NCBI RefSeq assembly: GCF_900143015.1 | Contig: NZ_FSRT01000001.1 | Location: 248,001-312,000 of the forward strand | Direction of reading: 5' to 3' | Source of the DNA: Fibrobacter sp. UWB11 | GTDB taxonomy: Bacteria > Fibrobacterota > Fibrobacteria > Fibrobacterales > Fibrobacteraceae | Length of the DNA: 64,000 nt | In this document: positions 1-7,515 of the stretch, piece by piece | How the letters are laid out: the number at the start of each line of letters is the position of its first letter | Numbering within the stretch: the first letter of the stretch is position 1 | The notes under the pieces: generated by a model | The model's database searches: none | Seen by the model: only the letters and a program-made list of their open reading frames with translations | What the model was told of the DNA's origin: nothing | Translations under genes and position numbers: made by a program

Positions 1-327
1 CACGATGGAGTAGCGCGGAATGCCTGCCGCTTCTTTCTTCTTTGCGTCTGCGACAATCTCGTCGGCGCTGAGCAACTTGTATTCCGGGGCGCCGGTGTGG
101 TAGTAGCTGCTCTGGGCGCAGTACTTGCAGTTCTCGGAGCAGCGACCGCTGCGCGCGTTTACGATGGAACAAAAATCAAAGTCGTCGCCGTGGAACTTTT
201 CGCGGATTTCGTTGGCGGCTTGCGCGAGTTCATCGAGGTCTTCGCTTAAAAGTTTGATAGCCTCTTCGCGTGTAATCTCATAACCTTCATTTAAAACTTT
301 GTTTTTCAGTTCTTGAACGAAAGACAT
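1..327 (-). CDS. bioB: Biotin synthase, N-terminal part (cut by window edge)
   Basis: Radical SAM enzyme that inserts sulfur into dethiobiotin, the last step of biotin synthesis. The 109 residues visible begin MSFVQELKNK and carry the [4Fe-4S]/SAM motif CSENCKYC with Cys63, Cys67 and Cys70, preceded by the block SIVNARSGR that is typical of BioB and its close relatives. The start at 327 follows a GGAG ribosome site at 5-9 bases distance. The rest of the gene lies beyond the left edge, so the downstream ligands of the second cluster cannot be checked. A BioB-like paralogue with another substrate is possible but the N-terminal spacing fits BioB well. Confidence 0.9.
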   Translation of the reverse strand, partial: MSFVQELKNKVLNEGYEITREEAIKLLSEDLDELAQAANEIREKFHGDDFDFCSIVNARSGRCSENCKYCAQSSYYHTGAPEYKLLSADEIVADAKKKEAAGIPRYSIV

Positions 328-370
328 TTCTCACTCCAGGTTGGGCTTTTTCGCGCGCAAATATAGAAAA

Positions 371-475
371 TTACTTTTTTGCGCGGTAGGCTGCAATTTC
401 TGCTTCAATCTCCGTTTCGCTCATGTTTGCTGTGCCGTTTTTTAGCAGCGTCTGCTTGCAATGCTCGAAGAATGT
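371..475 (-). pseudogene. Possible gene remnant with an antitoxin-like tail
   Basis: Reading leftward, an open stretch of about 34 codons ends with MSETEIEAEIAAYRAKK and a TAA stop at 371-373; an in-frame TAG lies just upstream. The charged, alanine-rich, helical ending resembles the C-terminal tails of small antitoxins (RelB/ParD type), but no start with a ribosome site and no toxin partner is present. I infer a decayed fragment. The rest of the gap 328-633 holds only A+T-rich sequence and the probable promoter area of the next gene. Confidence 0.25.
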
Positions 476-633
476 CTAATCCCATTTTTTTTGAAAAGCT
501 CGTGAAATGTTTGACTCTTATCAAAATTTGGATGATGCTATTTGGAAATGGATTATGTTTCTGGTATTGTAAACGATAATGTACCGGGGATTTATTTTAT
601 TTATATTTGTTGCGCTTAGTTGGAGTGAATTTT

Positions 634-1494
634 ATGACTTTGAAAAAATTTTTGATGGCTGGTTTTGTGGTTGCGGTGCTGGTGGCTTGCGGCGATGACG
701 GCAGCAGCAATTCCGTAACTGATTCCGATGAGGATTCTTCTTCGTCTGTTTGCGTGGATTGCGACGGTTCGAGCAGTTCGTTGGTCGGAAGAACATCGTG
801 CAATGTGAACATTGATGAAAATTGTATGAAAGACTCCCGCGATGGCCAGACCTACAAGACTGTTAAAATCGGTACCCAGATCTGGATGGCAGAAAACCTC
901 AACTATGCTTATACGGATGTACCCTATAACATTACCATTAATGGACGCTACTACACCTCCGATTCCATTAGTTGGTGTTTTGATGACGATGCGTCCAACT
1001 GCGCCAAGTACGGCCGCCTATACACCTGGGCCGCCGTGATGGATAGCGTGGGGGCATGGACTATGAACGGCAAGGGCTGTGGCGATGATAAGACTTGCTC
1101 ACCGACGTACCCTGTGCGTGGTATTTGTCCCGAGGGCTGGCACCTGCCTACGAAGGTTGAATTTGAAGCCCTTTTCATTGCGGTTGGCGGTACACAAGAA
1201 GCTGAGAAAGAATGGCTTTGGAACGATGTGGGCAAGATGCTCAAGTCTACTAGCGGCTGGTATAACAGCCGCAACGGAACGGACGCCTACGCCTTCTCGG
1301 CGTTGCCTGCTGGCAGCAGGAGCCATCGAGGTTTGTTCGACGACTTTGGCTACTATGCGAGCTTCTGGAGTTCTACTGAGTTCGATAGCGAATGCGTGTA
1401 CCTCATGGACTTGTACTACTACGACGACTTTGCGAACCTGCATGCCATCAATAAGGACTACGCGTATTCAGTTCGTTGCGTTAAGGACGAATAA
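634..1494 (+). CDS. FISUMP-domain lipoprotein
   Basis: Predicted surface lipoprotein of 286 residues. The signal peptide ends in the lipobox VLVAC (Cys19), followed by a short Ser/Asp-rich linker and then the F. succinogenes major paralogous domain (TIGR02145). Its landmarks are DGQTYKTVKIGTQIWMAENL, CPEGWHLPT, STSGWY, FSALPAGSR, FWSSTE and the terminal YSVRCVKDE. The domain is related to formylglycine-enzyme/C-lectin-like folds; no catalytic role is established and the likely function is binding at the cell surface. I use ATG 634, not the upstream in-frame ATG 607, because TGGAG lies at 621-625 and this start gives an intact signal peptide. A paralogue follows directly in tandem and its 5' flank is nearly the same. 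Confidence 0.9.
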   Translation: MTLKKFLMAGFVVAVLVACGDDGSSNSVTDSDEDSSSSVCVDCDGSSSSLVGRTSCNVNIDENCMKDSRDGQTYKTVKIGTQIWMAENLNYAYTDVPYNITINGRYYTSDSISWCFDDDASNCAKYGRLYTWAAVMDSVGAWTMNGKGCGDDKTCSPTYPVRGICPEGWHLPTKVEFEALFIAVGGTQEAEKEWLWNDVGKMLKSTSGWYNSRNGTDAYAFSALPAGSRSHRGLFDDFGYYASFWSSTEFDSECVYLMDLYYYDDFANLHAINKDYAYSVRCVKDE

Positions 1495-1584
1495 GGTGAG
1501 TGTTTTGCGTAAAGTGGTGGCTCTTGGAAATGTTCTGGGAGCTTGTTTTGTCTATATTTATCATGTTTAGTTGGAGTAAATTTT

Positions 1585-2367
1585 ATGACTTTGAAAAAGT
1601 TTTTGATGGTTGCTTTTGTGGCTGCAGTGCTGGTGGCTTGTGGTGATGACAGCAGTTCTGCGACTGATTCCGACGAGGTTTCATCTTCGTCTGTTTGCGA
1701 GGACTGCGACGATTCGAGCAGTTCGAAGGCTAAGTCGAGTAGTTCTTCTGCAAAATCAAGCAGTAGTTCGGCGAAGTCTTCGTCATCTGCTGTGTATGTG
1801 GAACCATGCAGGACAGACAGTGTGGATACCTGCGAGTATGGCGACTTGGTGGATGAACGTGACGGGCAAACTTACAAGACTGTGAAAATCGGTATGCGGA
1901 CTTGGATGGCCGAGAACTTGAACTACAAAACGGATTCCAGTTACTGCTATGATGACAAATCATCGAATTGTACCAAGTACGGTCGTCTTTACACATGGGA
2001 TGTAGCAAAAACGGCTTGTCCTGCTGGCTGGCACTTGCCGACAGATGCTGAGTTTGGTGCTTTGTATATTAATGTTGGTGGTCAATTTACAGCAGCAACA
2101 AAACTCAAATCGACAAGTGGCTGGGGTAGTGCTTGTAACGGCTCGGATGATTACTCGTTCTCGGCGTTGCCTGCCGGCTATAGGCACCGCAATGAGGAAT
2201 ACTACAGTGAGATTAGCTCCGCGTTCTTTTGGACTTCTACAGAGTACGATAGCAACCGCGCATACAGCATAAACTTAAAGTCTGACGACTACACTGTGCA
2301 ACGGAACTTCAGCTACAAGAACGTCGGGTATTCTGTTCGTTGCCTCAAAGACTTGCAAGCCGAGTGA
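1585..2367 (+). CDS. FISUMP-domain lipoprotein with poly-serine linker
   Basis: Second of two tandem paralogues, 260 residues. Lipobox Cys19 (VLVAC), then an Asp/Ser stretch and a serine-rich linker (repeats of the KSSSSSA type, about residues 45-75), as found in many secreted Fibrobacter proteins, then a FISUMP domain with DGQTYKTVKIGMRTWMAENL, CPAGWHLPT, STSGWG, FSALPAGYR and YSVRCLKDL. Start chosen at ATG 1585 after TTGGAG. The first 60-odd bases around the ribosome site and signal peptide match those of the gene at 634, showing recent duplication. The 3' end and about 90 bases downstream match the region after the FISUMP gene ending at 50199. Confidence 0.9.
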   Translation: MTLKKFLMVAFVAAVLVACGDDSSSATDSDEVSSSSVCEDCDDSSSSKAKSSSSSAKSSSSSAKSSSSAVYVEPCRTDSVDTCEYGDLVDERDGQTYKTVKIGMRTWMAENLNYKTDSSYCYDDKSSNCTKYGRLYTWDVAKTACPAGWHLPTDAEFGALYINVGGQFTAATKLKSTSGWGSACNGSDDYSFSALPAGYRHRNEEYYSEISSAFFWTSTEYDSNRAYSINLKSDDYTVQRNFSYKNVGYSVRCLKDLQAE

Positions 2368-2456
2368 TGCGGTCGCCAAGCTTGCTTGTGCGACCATTTC
2401 CGAGGCGCAGCAGTCTGCACTACGAAGTAGTGCAACGACTAGCCGGGGTGTTGCTG
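2355..2456 (+). repeat. 3' flank repeat shared with the FISUMP gene at 50199
   Basis: From the last codons of the FISUMP gene through about 90 bases downstream the sequence (GCCGAGTGATGCGGTCGCCA, then TTTCCGAGGCGCAG, then a short inverted repeat) is closely repeated at about 50201-50290 behind another FISUMP gene. The inner part CTGCACTACGAAGTAGTGCA can form a hairpin, which may act as a weak terminator. Confidence 0.75.
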
Positions 2457-2478
2457 GCTTATAGTCAATATTTCTTTA

Positions 2479-2530
2479 ATTTTTCACGATAAAACGAGCC
2501 AAAAACGCGTTTATAATTGTATTTTTCACG
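2479..2530 (+). promoter_or_regulatory. Probable ilvE control region with paired ATTTTTCACG elements
   Basis: Two direct copies of ATTTTTCACG begin at 2479 and 2521, 42 bases apart, with a -10-like TATAAT at 2512-2517 between them. No good -35 box is seen. The spacing of four helical turns would suit a repressor or activator of ilvE, but that is inference. Confidence 0.3.
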
Positions 2531-2582
2531 TGGTACCGAATGATACCTTTAAAAATGCACAATTGCAAAAAAGGTTAATACT

Positions 2583-3617
2583 ATGCAAGTTGATTTGAAT
2601 ACTGTCGATTGGAAGACGCTCCCCTTCGGTTATTATGACACCGATTACAATGTTCGCTGCTACTACCGCAATGGTCAGTGGGGCAAGATCGAACTTTCTT
2701 CTTCCAAGGACATTAGCATCCACATGGCCGCTACTTGCTTGCATTACGGCCAGGAAGGTTTTGAAGGCCTCAAGGCTTACACGGGCAAGGACGGCAAGGT
2801 CCGTATTTTCCGCGTCGACGAAAACGCCAAGCGCATGCAGAACACGGCTAACCGCGTACTCATGGCTGTTCCGCCTATTGAATTGTTCCGCGAAATGGTC
2901 CACACTGTGGTGAAGGCCAACGCCCGCTTTGTGCCGCCGTATGGTTACGGAGCAACGCTTTACATCCGTCCGCTCCTTATCGGTATGAGCCCGGAAGTGG
3001 GTGTGAAGCCTGCTGATGAATATTTGCTCATGATGTTTGTGACTCCGGTGGGTCCGTACTTCAAGGATGGGTTCAAGCCGGTGGACATGATGATCAGCCG
3101 CAACTACGACCGCGCTGCTCCGCAGGGTACGGGTACGGTGAAGGTCGGTGGCAACTATGCTGCTAGCCTCCAGTCTCTTGCTGAAGCCAAGAAGCTCGGT
3201 TACTCTAGCACGATTTATCTCGATGCTAAGGAAAAGAAGTATATCGACGAATGCGGTCCGGCAAACTTCTTCGGCATCAAGGGCAAGACCTACGTGACCC
3301 CGAAGTCCGAATCCATCTTGCCGTCCATTACGAACAAGAGCTTGCAGCAGTTGGCTGAATACCTCGGCTACACTGTGGAACGCCGCCAGGTTCCGTTCGA
3401 AGAACTTGCTGAATTCAGCGAAACGGCTGAATGCGGTACGGCTGCCGTGATTACCCCGATCAAGAAGATTGTGGATCCGGTCGCTGGCAAGGAATTCACT
3501 TACGGTGACGGCGTGAATCCGGGTCCGGTTTGCACGGAACTTTTCAACAAGTACACTGCAATCCAGTTCGGTGAAGCTGAAGATCCGTTCGGCTGGACTG
3601 AAGTTGTCGACGTGTAA
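2583..3617 (+). CDS. ilvE: Branched-chain amino acid aminotransferase
   Basis: PLP-dependent fold-type IV transaminase for the last step of leucine, isoleucine and valine synthesis (2-oxo acid plus glutamate). The 344-residue protein is of the longer BCAT type also found in eukaryotes and Bacillus. Landmarks: HYGQEGFEGLKAY (residues 54-66), RVDENAKRM, and the catalytic lysine in GTGTVKVGGNYAAS (Lys187), then YIDECGPANFFG, and late phosphate-binding residues around GTAAVITPI. A weak ribosome site (AAAGG at 2570-2574) precedes ATG 2583. Monocistronic: terminator-like hairpin follows at 3701. Confidence 0.95.
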   Translation: MQVDLNTVDWKTLPFGYYDTDYNVRCYYRNGQWGKIELSSSKDISIHMAATCLHYGQEGFEGLKAYTGKDGKVRIFRVDENAKRMQNTANRVLMAVPPIELFREMVHTVVKANARFVPPYGYGATLYIRPLLIGMSPEVGVKPADEYLLMMFVTPVGPYFKDGFKPVDMMISRNYDRAAPQGTGTVKVGGNYAASLQSLAEAKKLGYSSTIYLDAKEKKYIDECGPANFFGIKGKTYVTPKSESILPSITNKSLQQLAEYLGYTVERRQVPFEELAEFSETAECGTAAVITPIKKIVDPVAGKEFTYGDGVNPGPVCTELFNKYTAIQFGEAEDPFGWTEVVDV

Positions 3618-3700
3618 TTAGGCCCTATCGCATTCGCTCCAGGGTGACATTTAATTGTTGTCATTCTGGAGGCCGAAGGCCGATAGAATCCAAAGATTTT

Positions 3701-3729
3701 CCCGTGGCGTGCGCTGCGGGATTTTTTGT
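3701..3729 (+). terminator. Rho-independent terminator of ilvE
   Basis: Eight-base-pair stem CCCGTGGC/GCTGCGGG with loop GTGC (two G-T pairs), followed by ATTTTTTG. It lies just after a copy of the common intergenic repeat beginning GTCATTCTGGAGG (3659). Confidence 0.7.
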
Positions 3730-3768
3730 TTTGTTAAATTATATGCTCCATTTTTAAAGGAGAAAATT

Positions 3769-4449
3769 ATGCGTTTGTTCAGGTCAAAGAATGTCTTGCT
3801 TCTGTTGCTTTCTGTTCTGTTGTTAGTATCTACTGCAAATGCCGGTAAGAAAGGTCTTGGTACTCTTATCGGTGCAGGCGTTGGTGCTGTTACGGGTGCT
3901 GTTGCCGAAAAGAAAATTAAAGAGGCTATGGAAAAGGATACCTATGCCGGAGAAGGTTTTGTTCTTACAGAACAGGGAATTCTTTTAAAGTATAAAGAAG
4001 GCGACGTTTTCTTGAATATAAAGAAAATGACGGATTTGGACATTCTGAAAGAAGTCATTAAAACAACAAACCGTGTTGACGTGACCAAAAAAGCCGAATG
4101 GGGCAATCTTAAAGGTCGTGTCCCTGTTTGTGCCGATGATACGTCTTGCGCAACGATTATAGTTGATATTACTAAAGAAAAGATTCTTTCTGTTCAATTG
4201 GCATTTAGCGATGATCCTTCTGATACGTTTGACTTGATTGCCTATCAGGCTACAGAGCCGGGCTTTGGAACTTATGCTTGGAACTTTATCATAAATAACC
4301 CGATTCTTATTGGTGTTATCTTGTTTGGCTTGATTGGCTTTATTTGGGATCATAGACCGAGTAAAAAGAAGAAAGCGGCTGAACAAAACGAAGCCGTTGC
4401 AGAAACTTCTGCTGAGGTGGAAAATAAGGACAATAACGAACAGGTCTAA
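3769..4449 (+). CDS. Membrane protein with glycine-zipper N-terminus, function unknown
   Basis: 226 residues. Signal peptide (about 1-25, ending STANA), immediately followed by a glycine-zipper-like hydrophobic stretch GTLIGAGVGAVTGAV, a mixed central region of about 110 residues with two close cysteines (VCADDTSC), one transmembrane helix near the C-terminus (IINNPILIGVILFGLIGFIW) and a Lys-rich then acidic cytoplasmic or periplasmic tail. ATG 3769 is chosen because AAAGGAG lies at 3756-3762 and the signal peptide starts here; the longer frame from 3655 runs through an intergenic repeat. Lower G+C than its neighbours. I do not recognise the family. Confidence 0.75.
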   Translation: MRLFRSKNVLLLLLSVLLLVSTANAGKKGLGTLIGAGVGAVTGAVAEKKIKEAMEKDTYAGEGFVLTEQGILLKYKEGDVFLNIKKMTDLDILKEVIKTTNRVDVTKKAEWGNLKGRVPVCADDTSCATIIVDITKEKILSVQLAFSDDPSDTFDLIAYQATEPGFGTYAWNFIINNPILIGVILFGLIGFIWDHRPSKKKKAAEQNEAVAETSAEVENKDNNEQV

Positions 4450-4470
4450 AATCGTTTTTAGAATAACAAC

Positions 4471-4497
4471 AAAGCCCGAGTTTATCTCGGGCTTTTT
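4471..4497. terminator. Bidirectional terminator between convergent genes
   Basis: Perfect stem AAGCCCGAG/CTCGGGCTT with loop TTTAT and T-rich tail on the plus strand, A-rich on the other side; serves the gene ending at 4449 and probably the leftward gene ending at 4517. Confidence 0.85.
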
Positions 4498-4516
4498 GCT
4501 TAGATGCTTGCGCGGA

Positions 4517-5704
4517 CTACTTGAATTTCAAGAACTTGTAGAGCATTTTCGCGGAGGAAAGCGGTGTTTGCAAGAAGGCGCGCTTTTTGCAGCCGTGCTT
4601 TGCGAAGTTTTGGAGAACCTTGTAGAGCTCTGTCTGTTCGCTTTTGTTGACGTTCAGGAGGAACCTGCGGAACTTGTATTCAAAGTCGTGCATGCGACCA
4701 AAGTAATCGTAGCAGCGCTTTTCGTAAGTCTTGAGGAAAGCCTTGCTCAAGTTGCCACATTCGAGGCCCTCGTGGACGGTCTGTGCACAGAACCGTCCGG
4801 CGCGCATAGCGGCCGCGATGCCGCCTCCGGTAAGCGGGTTCGTATGATGCGCGGCATCGCCAACGAGGGCAAAACGGTCGAGCGTGTAATCTTTCAAAAC
4901 GCTTGAAACCGGAATGGCTCCGCCCACAACGTGATTGATTTTTGCACCCGGGAACAGCTTGTAAAGCCATTCCATTGTGGTGTCCAAAACGTTTTGGCTG
5001 TGCTTGCCAGAAATCAGGAATCCTGCGCCGAAATTTGTGACGTTGGATTTGACTTTCGGGAAGCTCCAGATGTATCCGTCATTGATAAAGTCGTGGCCTT
5101 GCCAGAATGTAAGATAATCCGGCTTGGTCAGAAGTCCTTGAACCTGGATGTCGACGCCTGTGCAAGTGAATGCGGGCTTTTGTAAGCAATCGAGCCCGAG
5201 TTGCCTTCCGATGCGGCTTTCGACGCCATCTGCGGCGATGACCATCTTGGCGCGGACTTCTTCGGTCGTGGTACCGGCGCCTTCGCCGAGCTTTACGCGA
5301 ACAAGGCGCATTCCATTTTCTACATCACCGACAAATTCTGCGCGGGCGAGCTTGACGAGTTCTACACCGTCGTTTTCGGCGAGGTGGGCTAGCCACGGGT
5401 CAAACTTTTCGCGGTTGAGCATGATGCCCGTGCCTTTTTGCGCGAGATCAATGTCCACACCGTTCGGACCGTAAATATAAAGTCCGTTGATAATAGTTTC
5501 GATACAGCTGTCGTCAATAGGGCCGTATGTCTGCAAGTCTGCAAGCTTGGTGCTCGCTTCTCCACAGCGCACCGGAATACCGACCTTCTCACGCTTTTCG
5601 AGGAGAAGAACCTTGTGCCCTGCGCGGGAAAGGTTCCTGGCTGCTACACTTCCGCCAGGGCCTGCGCCAATAACGACAACATCGTATTCTTTGTTACAGA
5701 ACAT
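4517..5704 (-). CDS. Geranylgeranyl-reductase-family FAD oxidoreductase
   Basis: Flavoprotein of 395 residues in the geranylgeranyl reductase (GGR) family, which saturates double bonds of isoprenoid chains (archaeal lipids, chlorophyll phytol, mycobacterial menaquinone). Seen: Rossmann FAD motif GAGPGGS (residues 13-19), VRCGEA (46-51), IAADGVESRIG (157-166), FAD-ribityl motif VGDAAHHTNPLTGGG (281-295). A GGAG ribosome site precedes ATG 5704, which lies inside the upstream ferredoxin gene (11-base overlap), so the two are co-translated. In archaea GGR takes electrons from ferredoxin; this pairing suggests the same here. Substrate unproven; menaquinone side chain or a polyprenyl phosphate are candidates. 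Confidence 0.8.
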   Translation of the reverse strand: MFCNKEYDVVVIGAGPGGSVAARNLSRAGHKVLLLEKREKVGIPVRCGEASTKLADLQTYGPIDDSCIETIINGLYIYGPNGVDIDLAQKGTGIMLNREKFDPWLAHLAENDGVELVKLARAEFVGDVENGMRLVRVKLGEGAGTTTEEVRAKMVIAADGVESRIGRQLGLDCLQKPAFTCTGVDIQVQGLLTKPDYLTFWQGHDFINDGYIWSFPKVKSNVTNFGAGFLISGKHSQNVLDTTMEWLYKLFPGAKINHVVGGAIPVSSVLKDYTLDRFALVGDAAHHTNPLTGGGIAAAMRAGRFCAQTVHEGLECGNLSKAFLKTYEKRCYDYFGRMHDFEYKFRRFLLNVNKSEQTELYKVLQNFAKHGCKKRAFLQTPLSSAKMLYKFLKFK

Positions 5705-5888
5705 CGTTCAACTCCTGGACCTTGAGGGCGCCTACGGGACATGCTTTTGCACAGAGTCCGCATTTGACACATTTATCCTGATCAATTTGCAAGTCGAGCC
5801 CATACATGTCGAGTGCCATCTTGGGGCACACGCCGACACAGCCGGCACATTCCAGGCATAAGCCTCTATTGTGAACGAGAACTTTCAT
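5694..5888 (-). CDS. 2x[4Fe-4S] ferredoxin
   Basis: 64-residue electron carrier with two classical cluster motifs: Cys11, Cys14, Cys17, Cys21 and Cys40, Cys43, Cys46, Cys50, each last cysteine followed by proline. It overlaps the start of the GGR-like gene by 11 bases and is probably its electron donor. Alternatively this small protein could be a shared donor for several enzymes. ATG 5888 has no strong ribosome site. Confidence 0.88.
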   Translation of the reverse strand: MKVLVHNRGLCLECAGCVGVCPKMALDMYGLDLQIDQDKCVKCGLCAKACPVGALKVQELNDVL

Positions 5889-5962
5889 GAACGAGAATAT
5901 ATAAAAATTGTTGTTAGTTATTAGTTACTAGTTACTAGAAAAAATCGTATTTCGATAAAAAA

Positions 5963-6032
5963 GGAGATGCCCGCGCGGAGGCGGGCATGACATAATGGGT
6001 CCTTCACGGCTTTCGCCGCTCAGGATGACGAA
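5963..6032. repeat. Intergenic hairpin repeat (GGAGATGCCCGC family) plus GTCATCCTGA-type element
   Basis: Stem ATGCCCGC/GCGGGCAT (5967-5974 with 5981-5988) flanked by GGAG and GACA, followed by a second palindromic element ending CTCAGGATGACG. The same family is seen at 23745-23798 and, inverted, at 58268-58294. Confidence 0.75.
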
Positions 6033-6039
6033 ACACTAA

Positions 6040-7515
6040 TTACTTCTGCAATAAGTAGTATGCGGAGAGCCAGGCTTGCAGGCGTTCCCAGCCTTCGTCG
6101 TCAGCTTGGGCAATCGCGGATTGCTTGAGCGAGAACACGGTCAAGTTTGTGAGCTTGTGGTTACCGATGGCGAAGCCTGGGAACATGATGAAGGCGTTTT
6201 TCATCTTGGTGTCTTCGACGGTCTTTCCGTCTATGGCGATAACAATATGGTTTGCCTTGATGTACATGACGTAGTGATGGCGGGTTCCATCCAAGACGTC
6301 ATGGCAGTAAGAGTTTACGAGCACCGTGTCCGAATCCCGATACGTCGTGTCTTTTGAGACTCTTCTGTAGAAGTTGGCGCAGAGCTGTTCTGGGTTTTTG
6401 CCTGTTTCTAGACGGTATGTGACGTCGTTCTCCTTGGAATCAAGGATTGAAGAGTCTTTTTCGGCGATTTTGCTGCCGTCTTCTTCAATCCAGAAGCTGA
6501 TGCCGAGGCTATTGCTTGTCGTATCCGTGATGAATGTATTCATGAAATCACCTTCGGTGACGGACAAACCTGATTTGGATTCGGCAAACACTCTGGAAAT
6601 TTCCGAAGTCTTGTAAACGGATTCGCTTGATGTGACTGTGAATTTGTATGTGCCTGCGTCAATGCTTGGAATTGCCGTGAAGTAAAGCGACGAGTCCGCA
6701 TCGTTTTCGGCTTTAAAGACTGCGAGCGAGTCTCCGTTGTTGTCAATGAGAACCGGGTTCTTGACCTTCGTGGGGATCGTTACCGGAACAATCATGGATT
6801 CAAGAGTCTTCTTGCCGTTCAGCTTCTTTGCTGCGCTCAAGGCTTCTTCCGGAACGGTGACCGTTACGAATTCTGAAGAGACTTCGAGCTTTTCGCCAGG
6901 GGTGAAGTCCCACTTGACGTTGCGCGTCGAGGTGTCGCGGCCGGCGCCTCGGATGAGGATGATGTTCGTGAATTCTGCAGGCGGAATTTCATCGAGCTTG
7001 ACGGTTCCCGACTTGAGGTCGCTTTCGCTGACTGCGGTGCAGTTGAGCGTACCTGTGATGCAGAGCGTGTCGCCCTTGTCAAGATCGTACGTGCCGAGGT
7101 CAAGTTCGAGGCTTGCATTCTCTTCGAGCTTTGCTTCGGGGACGTTGAGCGTCTGCAGGTCGGTCTTGGAGTCTTTGACTGTGAGCGTCTGGTAAGCGGA
7201 CTGCGTGTGTTCGGTATTGCTAATCTGCAATGCGTATTCGCCTGCAGAAATGCTATCGATAGAGTACTTGCCGTCCTCGTCTGTTGTGGCAGTCTTAATA
7301 GGTGCCATTCGGGCAGCAATGTGAGTTGCCGAGATAAGGTTCACCTTTGCGCTTGCGACGGGTTCACCTTGTTCGTCTCTGACGATACTTGCAATTGTGG
7401 TTCCAGATTCGGTTTCCGTGAGGACACCGGCATGGTTTTCTTCGGTGCAAGCCGTAAAGAGCGATGTCGCAATTGCTGCGATTCCCGCAAATTTTAAAGT
7501 CTTAAACTGCATCAT
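6040..7515 (-). CDS. Lipoprotein with carboxypeptidase-regulatory-like and C-terminal LamG-like regions, paired with TIGR02147 gene
   Basis: Predicted 491-residue lipoprotein: hydrophobic leader and lipobox SLFTAC (Cys23). Residues about 38-115 look like a CarboxypepD_reg/SD-type beta-sandwich (GEPVASAKVNL, TDEDGKYSIDSISAGEYAL). The middle is beta-rich with no recognised domain. The C-terminal third (SLGISFWIEEDG, HHYVMYIKANHIVIAIDGK, FAIGNHK) resembles a divergent concanavalin/LamG fold. Start ATG 7515 overlaps the TGA of the upstream TIGR02147 gene (ATGA) and has GGAGG at 7523-7527; a second ATG follows immediately at 7512. The same two-gene arrangement recurs at 53344-56020. Role unknown; a surface binding or structural role is likely. 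Confidence 0.8.
   Translation of the reverse strand: MMQFKTLKFAGIAAIATSLFTACTEENHAGVLTETESGTTIASIVRDEQGEPVASAKVNLISATHIAARMAPIKTATTDEDGKYSIDSISAGEYALQISNTEHTQSAYQTLTVKDSKTDLQTLNVPEAKLEENASLELDLGTYDLDKGDTLCITGTLNCTAVSESDLKSGTVKLDEIPPAEFTNIILIRGAGRDTSTRNVKWDFTPGEKLEVSSEFVTVTVPEEALSAAKKLNGKKTLESMIVPVTIPTKVKNPVLIDNNGDSLAVFKAENDADSSLYFTAIPSIDAGTYKFTVTSSESVYKTSEISRVFAESKSGLSVTEGDFMNTFITDTTSNSLGISFWIEEDGSKIAEKDSSILDSKENDVTYRLETGKNPEQLCANFYRRVSKDTTYRDSDTVLVNSYCHDVLDGTRHHYVMYIKANHIVIAIDGKTVEDTKMKNAFIMFPGFAIGNHKLTNLTVFSLKQSAIAQADDEGWERLQAWLSAYYLLQK

Noticed and set aside
379-579. 66-residue plus-strand frame before the first FISUMP gene
   Set aside because: No ribosome site or domain; overlaps the leftward remnant and promoter region.
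4334-4906. 190-residue plus-strand frame
   Set aside because: Runs across the terminator and antisense to the GGR-like gene; no start signal.
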